This document shows positions 1 to 8,623 of a stretch of DNA of 64,000 bases, piece by piece (the first letter of the stretch is position 1; the number at the start of each line of letters is the position of its first letter). The notes below the pieces were generated by a model. The model was not told where the DNA came from and made no database searches. It worked only from the letters and a program-made list of their open reading frames with translations. Origin of the DNA: an uncultured Methanospirillum sp. (GTDB taxonomy: Archaea > Halobacteriota > Methanomicrobia > Methanomicrobiales > Methanospirillaceae); assembly GCF_963668475.1 (NCBI RefSeq), contig NZ_OY764544.1, positions 3,781,986 to 3,845,985 of the forward strand, read 5' to 3'. The translations under genes and the position numbers were made by a program.

Positions 1-973
1 CTCCATATATCCGCCTGATGAACGACGAGCATTCTCGTAAAAACCTCTCATCCTGCTCATAAAAGAAACTAGCTCCTGACACCCGGTCTTTCATGTGCCT
101 GCCGATGCTTCCCTGCACCATTCTGAACCAGTGATCCCTGTCCTCAAGAATAATACGTTCAGGGGTAGCCACGTTTTTTCGTACTACCTGCTCAATCGAG
201 GTTGCATTCCAGACGGTGACATCAAGATCAGAGGACCCGTGAATGACAAGGGTGGGGGAGGTGATATATCTGAACATCGTTCTTGGGGTCTCATCACCTG
301 AATACAGATCCTGATTCAGGCGAATCTCTATCTTCTCGTTCAGGGCCTGGAGCTGAATCCTCGATCGCTTTTTCCTGATGGCCTGGAGGATTGCACCCAT
401 GTTCTCGGAAATCAGGAGCGAGAGGGAGTCAGGTACAACACTCTGCTCATCACTTCCTTGTTTTTTCTGTAACTCAATCGGGAGAAGATATTTTTGGGAG
501 AGTATAACCTCAAGATCTGAGTAGATACCTCCTGCAAATATGTATCCTCCAGGTCTGATACCATAGGATGCAAGCTGACAACAGGAATAACTCCCCATAC
601 CATGACCGATGAAGACCATATGATCAGGAGTCCAGATCACCGGACCTTCAATATCTCTCAAGGCCAGAAGCACTCCGTCATGACCTGCACCCAGTGTGAG
701 GGTGGAATCATCGGGCACACTCCCATTCTCCCTGGATATCAGACGGAGGGTGTAGATCCCCTGGCCGTTGAGATGCGAGGATAATGCATTCAGAAAGGCC
801 TGTTCATTATCCCACAGCGCTTTTCTCGTTCCAGGGCCGCAGTATGGAATCAGCCCGTATGACCAGCCCCCACAGAGGACTGCAAGGATTGGGACAGGCA
901 GAGGCTGTATGGGTCTCTCCAGTACCCATTTGAGTGACAGACATACCGGCCCCGGGATATACTCAAAGGACAT
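1..973 (-). CDS. alpha/beta-hydrolase-fold protein, C-terminus cut by window edge
   Basis: An open frame runs from ATG at 973 to the left edge, giving 324 residues without a stop. It shows alpha/beta-hydrolase landmarks: a strand-turn-helix elbow near residues 121-135, a strand ending LVIHGSSDLDV near the usual acid residue, and EDRDHWF where the catalytic His normally lies. The elbow reads G-H-G-M-G (residues 123-127) instead of G-H-S-M-G, so the expected nucleophilic Ser is Gly. It could be a non-hydrolytic member or an enzyme of altered mechanism. The start is preceded only by a weak purine stretch (AGAGGAAT). It is transcribed away from the mcr operon. Substrate unknown. Confidence 0.75.
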   Translation of the reverse strand, partial: MSFEYIPGPVCLSLKWVLERPIQPLPVPILAVLCGGWSYGLIPYCGPGTRKALWDNEQAFLNALSSHLNGQGIYTLRLISRENGSVPDDSTLTLGAGHDGVLLALRDIEGPVIWTPDHMVFIGHGMGSYSCCQLASYGIRPGGYIFAGGIYSDLEVILSQKYLLPIELQKKQGSDEQSVVPDSLSLLISENMGAILQAIRKKRSRIQLQALNEKIEIRLNQDLYSGDETPRTMFRYITSPTLVIHGSSDLDVTVWNATSIEQVVRKNVATPERIILEDRDHWFRMVQGSIGRHMKDRVSGASFFYEQDERFLRECSSFIRRIYG

Positions 974-1893
974 ATTCCTCTACCTAATTATTAACAAACT
1001 ACATATTGGTGTGAACTATTGATATTAATTTCTTATTTGTAAATTCTTATCAGAACCCAAAAAAATTGGTTCTAATTTTACTCATTGTTGCTTACATATT
1101 TACGTTTCAAGAATCAGATCAAAAGTTGTTACGATATTGTGCATTAGTAATATTTTTGTGCGATGAGATCCAACATCTGAATACGGCATCGGGATGGAAT
1201 CACACCAGTCATCACATCCCGGGTCGAAATAAGGGAGTCGGCGCGAGATTAGCCACCATCAGGATTGATACCACCTCCTTGGACAAGAGAATCGCATCAT
1301 ACTGATCTGTCACTTATCTCCGATTTTCCTTGGTTTTATTTACAAACTGTGTTCATCTGTAGATGCGCCCGGATAAAACTACAGATGGGGTGCGATTTTT
1401 TTACCGATTCATACTGTCAAAAAGCACTCTTGCCAGATTGTTGCATTTTTGTCTGAAAATATGTATTATTTTCAGAAAAAATCCTCTCATTACATGGGGA
1501 TATGGTTCGATGATATCCTCTTTGGCATTCTGGGAATTTGCCTCATACGATCAGTTGTTTTTTACAATCGTGCGTGGATCGATGGGTCTTTTGCCCATTG
1601 TATGAAAACAACGATATACTAACTGATGGGTATCCCTCCGATAAAAATCAAAAAACCGTCAGATTTACACACTGATTGCCTAATAGCGAAATTGTAACAT
1701 TTATCCTGAAAAAAAATCCTCCCAAATTTTTTAAATATTTGCGGGATAGTACAATTCATCACATTTAATGTTACAAAAAAAATAGTTTTCATAATTTTTT
1801 AATACTGAACTCAACCATCTTTTTTACAGCTCGAACCTACACGGTTCACGGGCTCTCACGATATTACCACTATCGATCTCACTGGATGAAACC
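974..1893. other. gene-free AT-rich region upstream of mcr
   Basis: About 920 bases separate the hydrolase start from mcrB. Short open frames occur but none has a convincing ribosome binding site, family resemblance or codon pattern, so I call no gene. The proximal part, from about 1690, holds the likely mcr promoter, listed separately. The distal part (about 1020-1620) shows nothing I can name; a degraded gene there cannot be excluded. Confidence 0.6.
1693..1805 (+). promoter_or_regulatory. putative mcr operon promoter with inverted repeat
   Basis: A TATA-like TTTAAATATT lies at about 1730-1739, which would place a transcript start near 1762 and a leader of about 130 nt. A second candidate (TTTTTTAATAC, about 1796-1805) would give a leader of about 67 nt. 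TGTAACATT at 1693-1701 and its exact reverse complement AATGTTACA at 1767-1775 flank the first box. That placement suits an operator, but this is inference from position only. Confidence 0.45.
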
Positions 1894-3195
1894 ATGACCA
1901 CGTACAAGGATTCCATCGATCTCTATTCTGATGATGGGAAGCTTCTCAAATCCGGAGTATCACTTGATCGGATCCATCCGCTCATAAACCCGGCGACACT
2001 GAAGATTGTTGATCTAACCAAACGAACCATCAACGTCAATCTGGCAGGTATCGAACAGGCACTCAAAGGTGCAAAACTTGGTAAAGGCAGGATACTCGGT
2101 CGTGAACTGGACCTCCCAATCATGGAGCACAAGGATGCTCTCATCGAACGGATCCATGACATGGTTCAGTTGGAAGAGGGAGATGACACAGATATCACCG
2201 AATTCAACAAAGGCAATCTCCTTCTTGTCAAGGTGCCAACCCGACGGCTCGTTGGTGCATCAACGTATGATGCAGCGATAACCTCGGTGGCATCTGCGGT
2301 CACCTACGCAATTGTGGATGAGTTTGATGTCAGTCCTTTTGATGCGTCAACAGTAAAGGCAGCTGCCTGGGGATCTTATCCGCATACTCAGGATATGGAA
2401 GCTGCCCTCGTCACTTCAATTCTCACGATTCCACAGAACAATGAAGGGATCGGCTATGCACTCCGCAACATATCAGTCAATCATTTTGTGATGATGACCG
2501 GACGAAATGCCCTGCAGGGTGCAGCACTTTCATCAACCCTTGAAACGGCCGCCATATTTGAGATGGGTTGTGTAGGGCCGTTTGAACGAAATCAGCTCCT
2601 CTGTTATGCACATCAGGGCCTGAATGCAAACAACATGGTCTATGATATTGTGAAGGACAATGGGCAGACCGGAACCGTGGGAACCGTTGTCCAGTCCCTC
2701 GTAGAACGGGCACTTGAAGACCGGGTTATCAAACCAGGCAAGAAAGGAGGGTACTTCCAGTTCTATGATACTGAAGATCCAGCACTGTGGAATGCCTATG
2801 TGTCTGCAGGCACGTTAGCTGCAACAATTGTAAACTGTGGAGCAGGGCGGTTTGTTCAGGCTGTATCAGCGACGCTCCTGTACTTCAACGATATGATAGA
2901 ACACGAGACCGGGCTTCCCAGCAGTGATTTTGGGAGGAATATGGGAACCGGTGTGGGATTCTCATTCTTCAGCCACTCGATCTACGGGGGTGGAGGGCCG
3001 GGAATCTTCAACGGAAACCACGTTGTGACCAGGCATGCTGCCGGTGTTGCTATTCCCTGTGCTGTAGCAGCCGCTGCTATGGATGGTGGAACTCAGATGT
3101 TCTCGCCTGAAGGAACCTCGAAGATCATGGGGGAGACATACGGGACCATCGACGTGTTCCGTCGCCCTATTGATCAGATAGCAGAAGGTGCCTGA
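1894..3195 (+). CDS. mcrB: methyl-coenzyme M reductase, beta subunit
   Basis: This is the beta subunit of the alpha2-beta2-gamma2 nickel enzyme that reduces methyl-coenzyme M with coenzyme B to methane and the heterodisulfide, the last step of methanogenesis. At 433 residues it has the normal family length. The C-terminal half carries typical McrB stretches, including YGGGGPGIFNGNHVVTRHA and GTQMFSPEGTSK. The ATG is preceded by GGATGA, a weak Shine-Dalgarno match. It is the first gene of mcrBDGA; its TGA stop is immediately followed by the mcrD ATG, so translation is probably coupled. Transcription likely starts 60-130 nt upstream. Confidence 0.97.
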   Translation: MTTYKDSIDLYSDDGKLLKSGVSLDRIHPLINPATLKIVDLTKRTINVNLAGIEQALKGAKLGKGRILGRELDLPIMEHKDALIERIHDMVQLEEGDDTDITEFNKGNLLLVKVPTRRLVGASTYDAAITSVASAVTYAIVDEFDVSPFDASTVKAAAWGSYPHTQDMEAALVTSILTIPQNNEGIGYALRNISVNHFVMMTGRNALQGAALSSTLETAAIFEMGCVGPFERNQLLCYAHQGLNANNMVYDIVKDNGQTGTVGTVVQSLVERALEDRVIKPGKKGGYFQFYDTEDPALWNAYVSAGTLAATIVNCGAGRFVQAVSATLLYFNDMIEHETGLPSSDFGRNMGTGVGFSFFSHSIYGGGGPGIFNGNHVVTRHAAGVAIPCAVAAAAMDGGTQMFSPEGTSKIMGETYGTIDVFRRPIDQIAEGA

Positions 3196-3732
3196 ATGAG
3201 CGATATCTCGTCTGCCACCCAGGAGATATTTCCCCAGGTGAAGATCGTCTCGATCAGGATGATGAAACCGGAGACAACCGAGAAACTTCTCAATATGATC
3301 GTGAAAGTTCCCGGAGTCAGAAGAATTCTTCTTAGGGGACAGAACATTCCAAAGACCGTTCCATACGGTCCTGCCCGGGGAATTGAGAATACCACCGATT
3401 TTAAGACCGCCGTTACCGTTGCAGGCACTGATGTTGACATCAGGCTCATGTTCGGCGATGTCATCCTTGAGCTTGAAGACATCTCGGTAGCCGACAGGAT
3501 TGCCAAGACCTGTGAAGAGTTCTTCACCAACTTCGGATTTTACATCCAGAAAGGGACCTTCATCAAACCACATCCCTCCATGGTTGACTACGCCAAATAC
3601 GGACCGAGGATGGAGCCTGATTTGATAGGACTGTGCGATCCCAAGCGTAAAGATAAACCCGTAAATCTTGGCAAATATGAGAGCCAGGTCTCTTTTACAG
3701 GGCACTGTGAGAACAACATGCTCGAAGGGTAG
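3196..3732 (+). CDS. mcrD: methyl-coenzyme M reductase operon protein D
   Basis: This 178-residue protein is the non-structural mcr operon protein D. It is identified by its position between mcrB and mcrG and by family-like features such as the early FPQVKIVSIRMMKPETTEKL region and the central GPARGIENTTDFKTAVTV region. McrD is not part of the purified holoenzyme; published work links it to assembly or activation of MCR. The ATG directly abuts the mcrB stop, and 8 nt separate it from mcrG. In many methanogens mcrC lies between mcrD and mcrG; here it does not. Confidence 0.93.
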   Translation: MSDISSATQEIFPQVKIVSIRMMKPETTEKLLNMIVKVPGVRRILLRGQNIPKTVPYGPARGIENTTDFKTAVTVAGTDVDIRLMFGDVILELEDISVADRIAKTCEEFFTNFGFYIQKGTFIKPHPSMVDYAKYGPRMEPDLIGLCDPKRKDKPVNLGKYESQVSFTGHCENNMLEG

Positions 3733-3740
3733 GTGAAGAG

Positions 3741-4511
3741 ATGACATATACTCCAAATTACGGTCCCGGAACTTCCAAAGTTGCAATAAACCGCCGTAAA
3801 CAGATGAATCGCGACCATCTCCTGAAGAAGATGCGTACCATCACTGATGAGGACATTATTCTCATCCTCGGGCATCGTTCACCTGGTGAAGGGTACCGGA
3901 GTGTACACCCGCCGATTCAGGAGACAACAGAGCCGGACTGCCCGATGCGCAGACTGGTAAAACCCACCGAAGGTGCTCAACACGGGGACAGGGTAAGATA
4001 TGTACAGTTTGCCGATTCCATGTACAACGCTCCGTGTCAGCCATATCAGCGTACATACTCCGAGATGTACCGGTTCAGAGGCATTGATCCCGGCACTCTT
4101 TCAGGCAGGCAGATCGTTGAGTGTCGTGAGAGGGATCTTGAGCAGTACTGCTCAACCCTGATGGAGACCGAGATGTTTGACCCTGCCCGGGTGAGTCTTC
4201 GTGGTGCGACAGTGCATGGCCACTCACTCCGGCTCTCTGAAGACGGGATGCAGTTCGATGCAATTCAGAGATGCACGCTCGGAAGCGATGGAATTGTCTA
4301 TTATGTAAAGAACCAGATCGGAGTTCCTCTGGATCGCAAGGTACCGGTCGGAAAGCCGCTTGATGATGACTGGCTCGCGGAGAACAGTACAATCTTCCAT
4401 TCACTTCTGGGTAACCCGCTTCGTGAAGATCCTGAATATATCGAGTACCTGCAGCGAATCCATACGCTCCGCACAAAATACGGATTTATGCCCAGGGAGG
4501 TGAAGAAATGA
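3741..4511 (+). CDS. mcrG: methyl-coenzyme M reductase, gamma subunit
   Basis: The gamma subunit of MCR, 256 residues, normal for the family. Recognisable features are the N-terminal [20 protein letters not shown] region, [14 protein letters not shown], and the central [20 protein letters not shown] region. It contributes to the active-site channel together with the alpha and beta subunits. A GGTGAAGAG purine-rich ribosome binding site lies before the ATG. The 3' end overlaps mcrA by 4 nt (ATGA), the classic arrangement for translational coupling, consistent with equal subunit stoichiometry. Confidence 0.97.
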   Translation: MTYTPNYGPGTSKVAINRRKQMNRDHLLKKMRTITDEDIILILGHRSPGEGYRSVHPPIQETTEPDCPMRRLVKPTEGAQHGDRVRYVQFADSMYNAPCQPYQRTYSEMYRFRGIDPGTLSGRQIVECRERDLEQYCSTLMETEMFDPARVSLRGATVHGHSLRLSEDGMQFDAIQRCTLGSDGIVYYVKNQIGVPLDRKVPVGKPLDDDWLAENSTIFHSLLGNPLREDPEYIEYLQRIHTLRTKYGFMPREVKK

Positions 4512-6214
4512 CCCGAGTTGAGAAGTCACAGAAGAAATTCCTCAAGGCTCTGAAAGAGAAATTTTCAGGTCAGGATGTCGAGTCCCAAAAGACCAGTTTT
4601 TATCACTTTGACGGTGTTCATCAGTCTCCAAGAAAACGTGAGTTCATCAAGATAAATGAGGAGATCGTCAACAAACGTGGTATCTCCATGTATGATCCTG
4701 ACCACTGTCACCTTGGTGGAATCCCGATGGGTCAGAGGCAACTGATGACCTACGAGATCTCGGGGACCGGAACCTTTGTGGAGGGTGATGATCTTCACTT
4801 TGTCAACAACTCGGCGATGCAACAGATGTGGGATGATATCAGACGAACCATCATCGTCGGTATGGATATGGCCCACAACACACTTCAAAAACGTCTTGGT
4901 TTAGAGGTGACCCCTGAAACCATCAACGAATATCTACACATTCTCAATCATGCATTGCCAGGCGGTGCTGTGGTTCAGGAGCATATGGTTGAGACAAATC
5001 CGGGTCTCGTTGACGACTGTTATGTCAAGATCTTTACCGGTGATGATGAGGTCGCAGACCAGATCGATCCTCAGTACCTCCTCAACATCGAGAAACTCTT
5101 CCCTAAAAAACAGGCTGATGTGCTGAAGGCTGAAGTGGGAAAGTCGATGTATCAGGCTATTCACGTCCCGACTATCGTTGGTCGTGTCTGTGATGGTGGG
5201 ACAACCAGCCGGTGGTCTGCGATGCAGATCGGTATGTCATTCATTGCTGCCTACCGGACCTGCGCAGGCGAAGCAGCAGTTGCAGATCTCTCGTATGCGG
5301 CTAAACACGCCGGTGTTATCCAGATGGGAACTCATCTTCCAGCACGACGAGCCCGTGGACCGAATGAACCGGGAGGCATCAAGTTTGGTCTCTTCTGTGA
5401 TATCATCCAAACAAACCGGAAGTATCCGGATGACCCGGCAAAGGCAGCACTAGAGCAGGTAGCTGCTGGTGCAGTGCTTTTCGACCAGATCTGGCTTGGA
5501 TCCTATATGTCAGGCGGAGTCGGGTTTACTCAGTATGCAACCGCTGCGTACACCGACAACATCTTAGATGATTACACGTACTACGGGATGGACTATCTCA
5601 AAGATAAGTACGGGTATGATTATACCCAGCCCGGTCCTGATAAGACGATCAAACCAACCCAAGAGATTGTCAACGACATCGGTACTGAAGTGACACTCTA
5701 TGGTCTCGAACAGTATGAACAGTTCCCGACCCTTATGGAGGACCATTTCGGTGGTTCCCAGCGTGCAGCAGTTCTTGCTGCTGCATCAGGTATCAGTGTC
5801 TCAATGGCTACCGGGAACTCGAATGCAGGTCTGAACGCCTGGTACCTCTCCATGATTATTCATAAGGATGCCTGGTCACGGCTCGGGTTCTTCGGGTATG
5901 ATCTTCAGGACCAGTGTGGGTCATCGAATTCCCTTTCGATTGAACCTGACAGAGGTGCGATGGGTGAGCTCCGTGGTCCAAACTATCCGAACTACGCGAT
6001 GAACGTAGGGCATCAGGGGGAGTACGCCGCCATCGTCGGTGCAGCACACTTTGGACGGGCAGATCCTTTCTGTTATGATCCCAGGGTGAAGATTACGTTT
6101 GCGGATCCGTCTCTACAGTTTGACTTCTCAGAACCGAGAAAAGAGTTTGCTAAAGGAGCCATCCGGGAATTTGAACCGGCGGGGGAGCGATCCCTGATCA
6201 TCCCGGCACGATAA
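4508..6214 (+). CDS. mcrA: methyl-coenzyme M reductase, alpha subunit
   Basis: The catalytic alpha subunit, 568 residues, binds coenzyme F430 and both thiol substrates. GGVGFTQY, the standard mcrA primer region, is at residues 336-343. Aligning by motif to the Methanothermobacter enzyme, His267 corresponds to N-methylhistidine 257, Arg281 to methylarginine 271, Gly463 in [12 protein letters not shown] to thioglycine 445, Asp468 to didehydroaspartate 450 and Cys470 to S-methylcysteine 452. All modifiable residues are therefore present; whether each is modified cannot be seen. It is the last gene of mcrBDGA, with a ribosome binding site (GGGAGGTGAAG) inside mcrG. This looks like canonical methanogen MCR, not the divergent alkane-oxidising type. 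Confidence 0.98.
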   Translation: MTRVEKSQKKFLKALKEKFSGQDVESQKTSFYHFDGVHQSPRKREFIKINEEIVNKRGISMYDPDHCHLGGIPMGQRQLMTYEISGTGTFVEGDDLHFVNNSAMQQMWDDIRRTIIVGMDMAHNTLQKRLGLEVTPETINEYLHILNHALPGGAVVQEHMVETNPGLVDDCYVKIFTGDDEVADQIDPQYLLNIEKLFPKKQADVLKAEVGKSMYQAIHVPTIVGRVCDGGTTSRWSAMQIGMSFIAAYRTCAGEAAVADLSYAAKHAGVIQMGTHLPARRARGPNEPGGIKFGLFCDIIQTNRKYPDDPAKAALEQVAAGAVLFDQIWLGSYMSGGVGFTQYATAAYTDNILDDYTYYGMDYLKDKYGYDYTQPGPDKTIKPTQEIVNDIGTEVTLYGLEQYEQFPTLMEDHFGGSQRAAVLAAASGISVSMATGNSNAGLNAWYLSMIIHKDAWSRLGFFGYDLQDQCGSSNSLSIEPDRGAMGELRGPNYPNYAMNVGHQGEYAAIVGAAHFGRADPFCYDPRVKITFADPSLQFDFSEPRKEFAKGAIREFEPAGERSLIIPAR

Positions 6215-6243
6215 ATCTTTTTTTACTCGTACATGTCCCTATA

Positions 6244-6262
6244 CCGGGGGAAACACCCCCGG
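6244..6262. terminator. hairpin between convergent mcrA and nikR
   Basis: A perfect 7-bp GC stem (CCGGGGG at 6244-6250, CCCCCGG at 6256-6262) with loop AAACA sits between mcrA and the convergent nikR. It follows a T-run (CTTTTTTTAC, near 6217-6226) just after mcrA. T-runs terminate archaeal RNA polymerase; the hairpin may stabilise both mRNA 3' ends. Confidence 0.55.
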
Positions 6263-6280
6263 ATATATACATAAAAACGG

Positions 6281-6739
6281 TTACCCTTCAAGAGGAATTG
6301 TTGTAAGTTTCACGTTCTCAACGCCCTTTTGTGCCATCAACCGCTCTGCTACCTCTTTCACCTCTTTCGCATCCCCCTTGACAAGCAGAACTTCGACACA
6401 CCGGGAATGTGAGACATGAGAATGGAGCGATGCCTGAATCACGTTCATGTAATCATGCTGGATATCAGTGATCGCCGCGATAAGGTTGCGTTGATGATGA
6501 TCATACACAATAGTGATGACACCCTGCCGTGGACCAGAGAGATCGGCCATCCATTTGTAGTAGGTGATATACGATCTGATGGCATCACGTATACCTTCAG
6601 ACCGTGAAGAATACCCGCGTTTCTTTAATATCTGATCAAAACTTGTGAGCAGGTTTGAGGGGAGTGAGACACCTATTCGGGAGAGATCACTCTCCTGGAG
6701 TTCATCCTCTTCATTCAGTAAAAACGGATCTTCGGGCAT
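6281..6739 (-). CDS. nikR: nickel-responsive regulator NikR
   Basis: A 152-residue regulator with an N-terminal ribbon-helix-helix DNA-binding domain (about residues 20-62, RIGVSLPSNLL then RSEGIRDAIRSYI) and a C-terminal ACT-like nickel-binding domain. The E. coli nickel ligands His76, His87, His89 and Cys95 have counterparts with identical spacing: His95, His106, His108 and Cys114. It should repress nickel uptake when nickel is abundant. It lies downstream of nikMN on the same strand, 310 nt away, with its own apparent promoter. No Shine-Dalgarno precedes the ATG, and a TATA box about 28 nt upstream suggests a leaderless mRNA. Its target genes probably include nikMN. Confidence 0.93.
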   Translation of the reverse strand: MPEDPFLLNEEDELQESDLSRIGVSLPSNLLTSFDQILKKRGYSSRSEGIRDAIRSYITYYKWMADLSGPRQGVITIVYDHHQRNLIAAITDIQHDYMNVIQASLHSHVSHSRCVEVLLVKGDAKEVKEVAERLMAQKGVENVKLTTIPLEG

Positions 6740-6742
6740 ATA

Positions 6743-6770
6743 CTGATACTATATCAGGCAATGAATATAA
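6743..6770 (-). promoter_or_regulatory. leaderless nikR promoter with operator-like palindrome
   Basis: On the minus strand TTATAT (6765-6770) lies about 28 nt before the nikR ATG, the spacing expected when transcription starts at the start codon. Between them is the perfect inverted repeat CTGATA-CTA-TATCAG (6743-6757), an ideal place for a repressor. Autoregulation by NikR is the simplest inference, although the 3-nt spacer differs from the 16-nt spacer of the E. coli nik operator. Confidence 0.5.
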
Positions 6771-7049
6771 TTTCATACACCTCATAAGCCGCTTCACTCA
6801 TACCAAAAGAGTGCTGGTCGGAAAAAGTGGGTCATCTGTTTTACTGATATCTGGACCAGCAGATCACGGCTATACCGCAGTTTCGTGGTGCTAAAAAATT
6901 GATTCCTTCCAGAGCAGTGATCGTTTCCTGGTAAGTCTGGCAGAGATTTCGTGTTTCAATGAAATAGATATGTCAGACCCCGAGGGAACAGAGAAAAAAC
7001 AGAAAATGTTGCCTGTATATATGAAAGGCTGTTCATAGGAGATACTGAG
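6771..7049. other. gene-free gap between nikN and nikR
   Basis: Apart from the nikR promoter, this gap holds no open frame with a ribosome binding site. Genes for the NikQ and NikO components of the transporter, which often follow nikN, are not here. Confidence 0.6.
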
Positions 7050-7397
7050 TTACGACTTGGTCTTATCACTGCCCTGTTTTACAAGCCAGGTTGCCCCGGT
7101 AACCACTGCAAGCGTTAGGAAGATCCCTACAATGATCGCAATCACACCACCGAGCGGCCCCATGGCCTCACCGAGCGAGTAGTCAGGCATTGGTGATTCA
7201 TAGGTAAATGTACCGGTACCGACAGCTTCTGCGTCACCGTCTTCTGGTGCTGCTCCTGTCAGATCCTTCTGTCCTGAAACCATCAGTGCGGTACTCTCAA
7301 GTCCGTCAGGATCTCCGGAGGCAAGGAACACTGCAAGCACACCGATAACCAGTGCGACAATAACTCCTACAATCAGGAAGGTCTTGTTATCCATCAT
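7050..7397 (-). CDS. nikN: nickel ECF transporter small membrane component (NikN/PDGLE type)
   Basis: A 115-residue membrane protein with an N-terminal transmembrane segment (residues 7-26), the signature PDGLE (about residues 30-34) just after it, a low-complexity extracytoplasmic loop and a second transmembrane segment near residues 83-108. This is the layout of the CbiN/NikN small component that assists the NikM or CbiM substrate-binding protein of cobalt and nickel ECF transporters. Its ATG overlaps the nikM stop by 4 nt, so the two are co-translated. Nickel rather than cobalt is inferred from nikR nearby. Confidence 0.85.
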   Translation of the reverse strand: MMDNKTFLIVGVIVALVIGVLAVFLASGDPDGLESTALMVSGQKDLTGAAPEDGDAEAVGTGTFTYESPMPDYSLGEAMGPLGGVIAIIVGIFLTLAVVTGATWLVKQGSDKTKS

Positions 7398-8035
7398 ACA
7401 GCAACAACTCCTACTGCCGAGTTCACAAGATCAGGCCGTGCTTTTGAGAAAAGATAGATCACAACTGCCGTGACAATACCTTCAATTATCCCAATCGCTG
7501 CATGGTAGATTCCCATAGCCAGAAGTCCAGGAACAAGCGGGAATGTACCGGCGATAAACATCTCAACCGCACATGCAAGAGACGGAATCAGGCAGGCAAA
7601 CCACGCTGCAACTCCTGCAGAGATGAACGGGTTCCTCAGAATTCCATTTACGCCATGGAACGTGTAATACCCGACAAATCCTCCGATAACTCCCATGTTG
7701 ATGATGTTTGCACCCATCGTGGTGAGGCCTCCGTCCCCAAAGATGAGGCCCTGAATAACGAGTACCAGAGACAGGATAAACACTGCAGCAAACGGAGAAC
7801 CAAGAACGATTGCTGCAAGTGCTCCACCAACCAGATGGCCACTCGTTCCCATACTCACCGGGAGATTGAATCCCTGTAAAGCAAAAATTCCTGCTGCCAG
7901 AACTGCAATCAGGGGGATCTTATCCTCGCTCATCTCACTCTTAGCCCATCTGATGGCGAGGGCCAGAATTATCAGAGCAATAATCCAATACACTGCCGCT
8001 TGCGGGATTGGTATAAATGCGTCTGGGATATGCAT
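7394..8035 (-). CDS. nikM: nickel ECF transporter substrate-specific component NikM
   Basis: A 213-residue integral membrane protein of the CbiM/NikM family with about six to seven hydrophobic segments. It begins MHIPDAF; in structurally studied NikM the amino group and His2 of this N-terminus bind the metal, so the start codon is well fixed. SMGTSGHLVGGALAA supplies another conserved His. It captures nickel at the outer face and normally works with a CbiQ-like transmembrane protein and CbiO-like ATPases; neither gene is adjacent, so they must lie elsewhere or be shared. GAGATGA precedes the ATG at a suitable distance. CbiM-type cobalt transport is the alternative; the nikR context favours nickel. 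Confidence 0.87.
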   Translation of the reverse strand: MHIPDAFIPIPQAAVYWIIALIILALAIRWAKSEMSEDKIPLIAVLAAGIFALQGFNLPVSMGTSGHLVGGALAAIVLGSPFAAVFILSLVLVIQGLIFGDGGLTTMGANIINMGVIGGFVGYYTFHGVNGILRNPFISAGVAAWFACLIPSLACAVEMFIAGTFPLVPGLLAMGIYHAAIGIIEGIVTAVVIYLFSKARPDLVNSAVGVVAV

Positions 8036-8440
8036 GCAGTTTCATCTCGTACCGATGTCGGTCTACATGTTAATACTAAACTCTATTTACGTGTGATCAT
8101 TTTATCAAAAAGTATCTATTTGCATGTGAAATCTTTCTGTAACACGATTTTTATTTACGAATGAATTGACTGGTCGCAATCACATCGGTGAATCATAATC
8201 AAATTCGATATAAAAAACCTATTAAAATTACTAATTGGCGCGTATCTCAAAGATACAAATATTAGATTATTAAAATCCAGATAGTTTTAATCTATTATCT
8301 TCTGAGATTTCTGTTAATTTGATCAGATCTTAATAGTAAGAATAACACGTTAGGGAGAATATTTCACACGATTATTATATTTATCATACAAATCGTACAT
8401 TGATGATATCTCTATGTCAGCGTCCAGTAGGAGGACATAC
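8036..8440. promoter_or_regulatory. divergent AT-rich intergenic region with palindromes
   Basis: This 405-base region separates nikM from a divergent gene remnant and encodes no protein I can support. It holds two perfect inverted repeats: ACCGA-TG-TCGGT (8051-8062), 16 nt before the nikM start, and GTATCT-CAA-AGATAC (8242-8256). The second has the same 6-3-6 geometry as the palindrome before nikR but a different sequence. A TATA-like stretch (ATTATATTTATC, about 8373-8384) probably served the rightward gene. Confidence 0.45.
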
Positions 8441-8623
8441 ATGAATTATGGACATATCGTTCTCGTAGCCATCGCAGCCATGATTATGCTACCAGGTTTT
8501 GTTTCAGCAGACTGGCTTCCAAACCAGACTCCTGAAAACCAGGTCTTTTCCATCGACACTGTCATCGACGCAACCGGTACAGTGGATGACAAGTCAACTA
8601 TGAACTGGATCATTGCATCCTGA
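8441..8623 (+). pseudogene. truncated secreted-protein gene, N-terminal fragment
   Basis: A strong ribosome binding site (TAGGAGGAC, 8428-8436) precedes ATG 8441. The 60-residue frame begins with a clear signal peptide (hydrophobic core LVAIAAMIMLPGFVSA, cleavage near residue 24) and continues DWLPNQTPENQVFSIDTV, then stops abruptly. Good translation signals attached to only a signal peptide and about 36 mature residues suggest the 5' end of a larger surface or secreted protein whose remainder was lost. Its end overlaps the 3' end of the convergent primase-like gene by 14 nt, so the break coincides with the edge of presumed inserted DNA. A genuine short secreted peptide cannot be ruled out. 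Confidence 0.6.

Noticed and set aside
1066..1605. Overlapping short open frames upstream of mcrB
   Set aside because: They are AT-rich, lack ribosome binding sites and family features, and overlap each other; most likely chance frames.
2962..3786. Long minus-strand frame (274 codons) across mcrB-mcrD
   Set aside because: It is antisense to two certain mcr genes with conserved proteins; its length is a by-product of their codon use.
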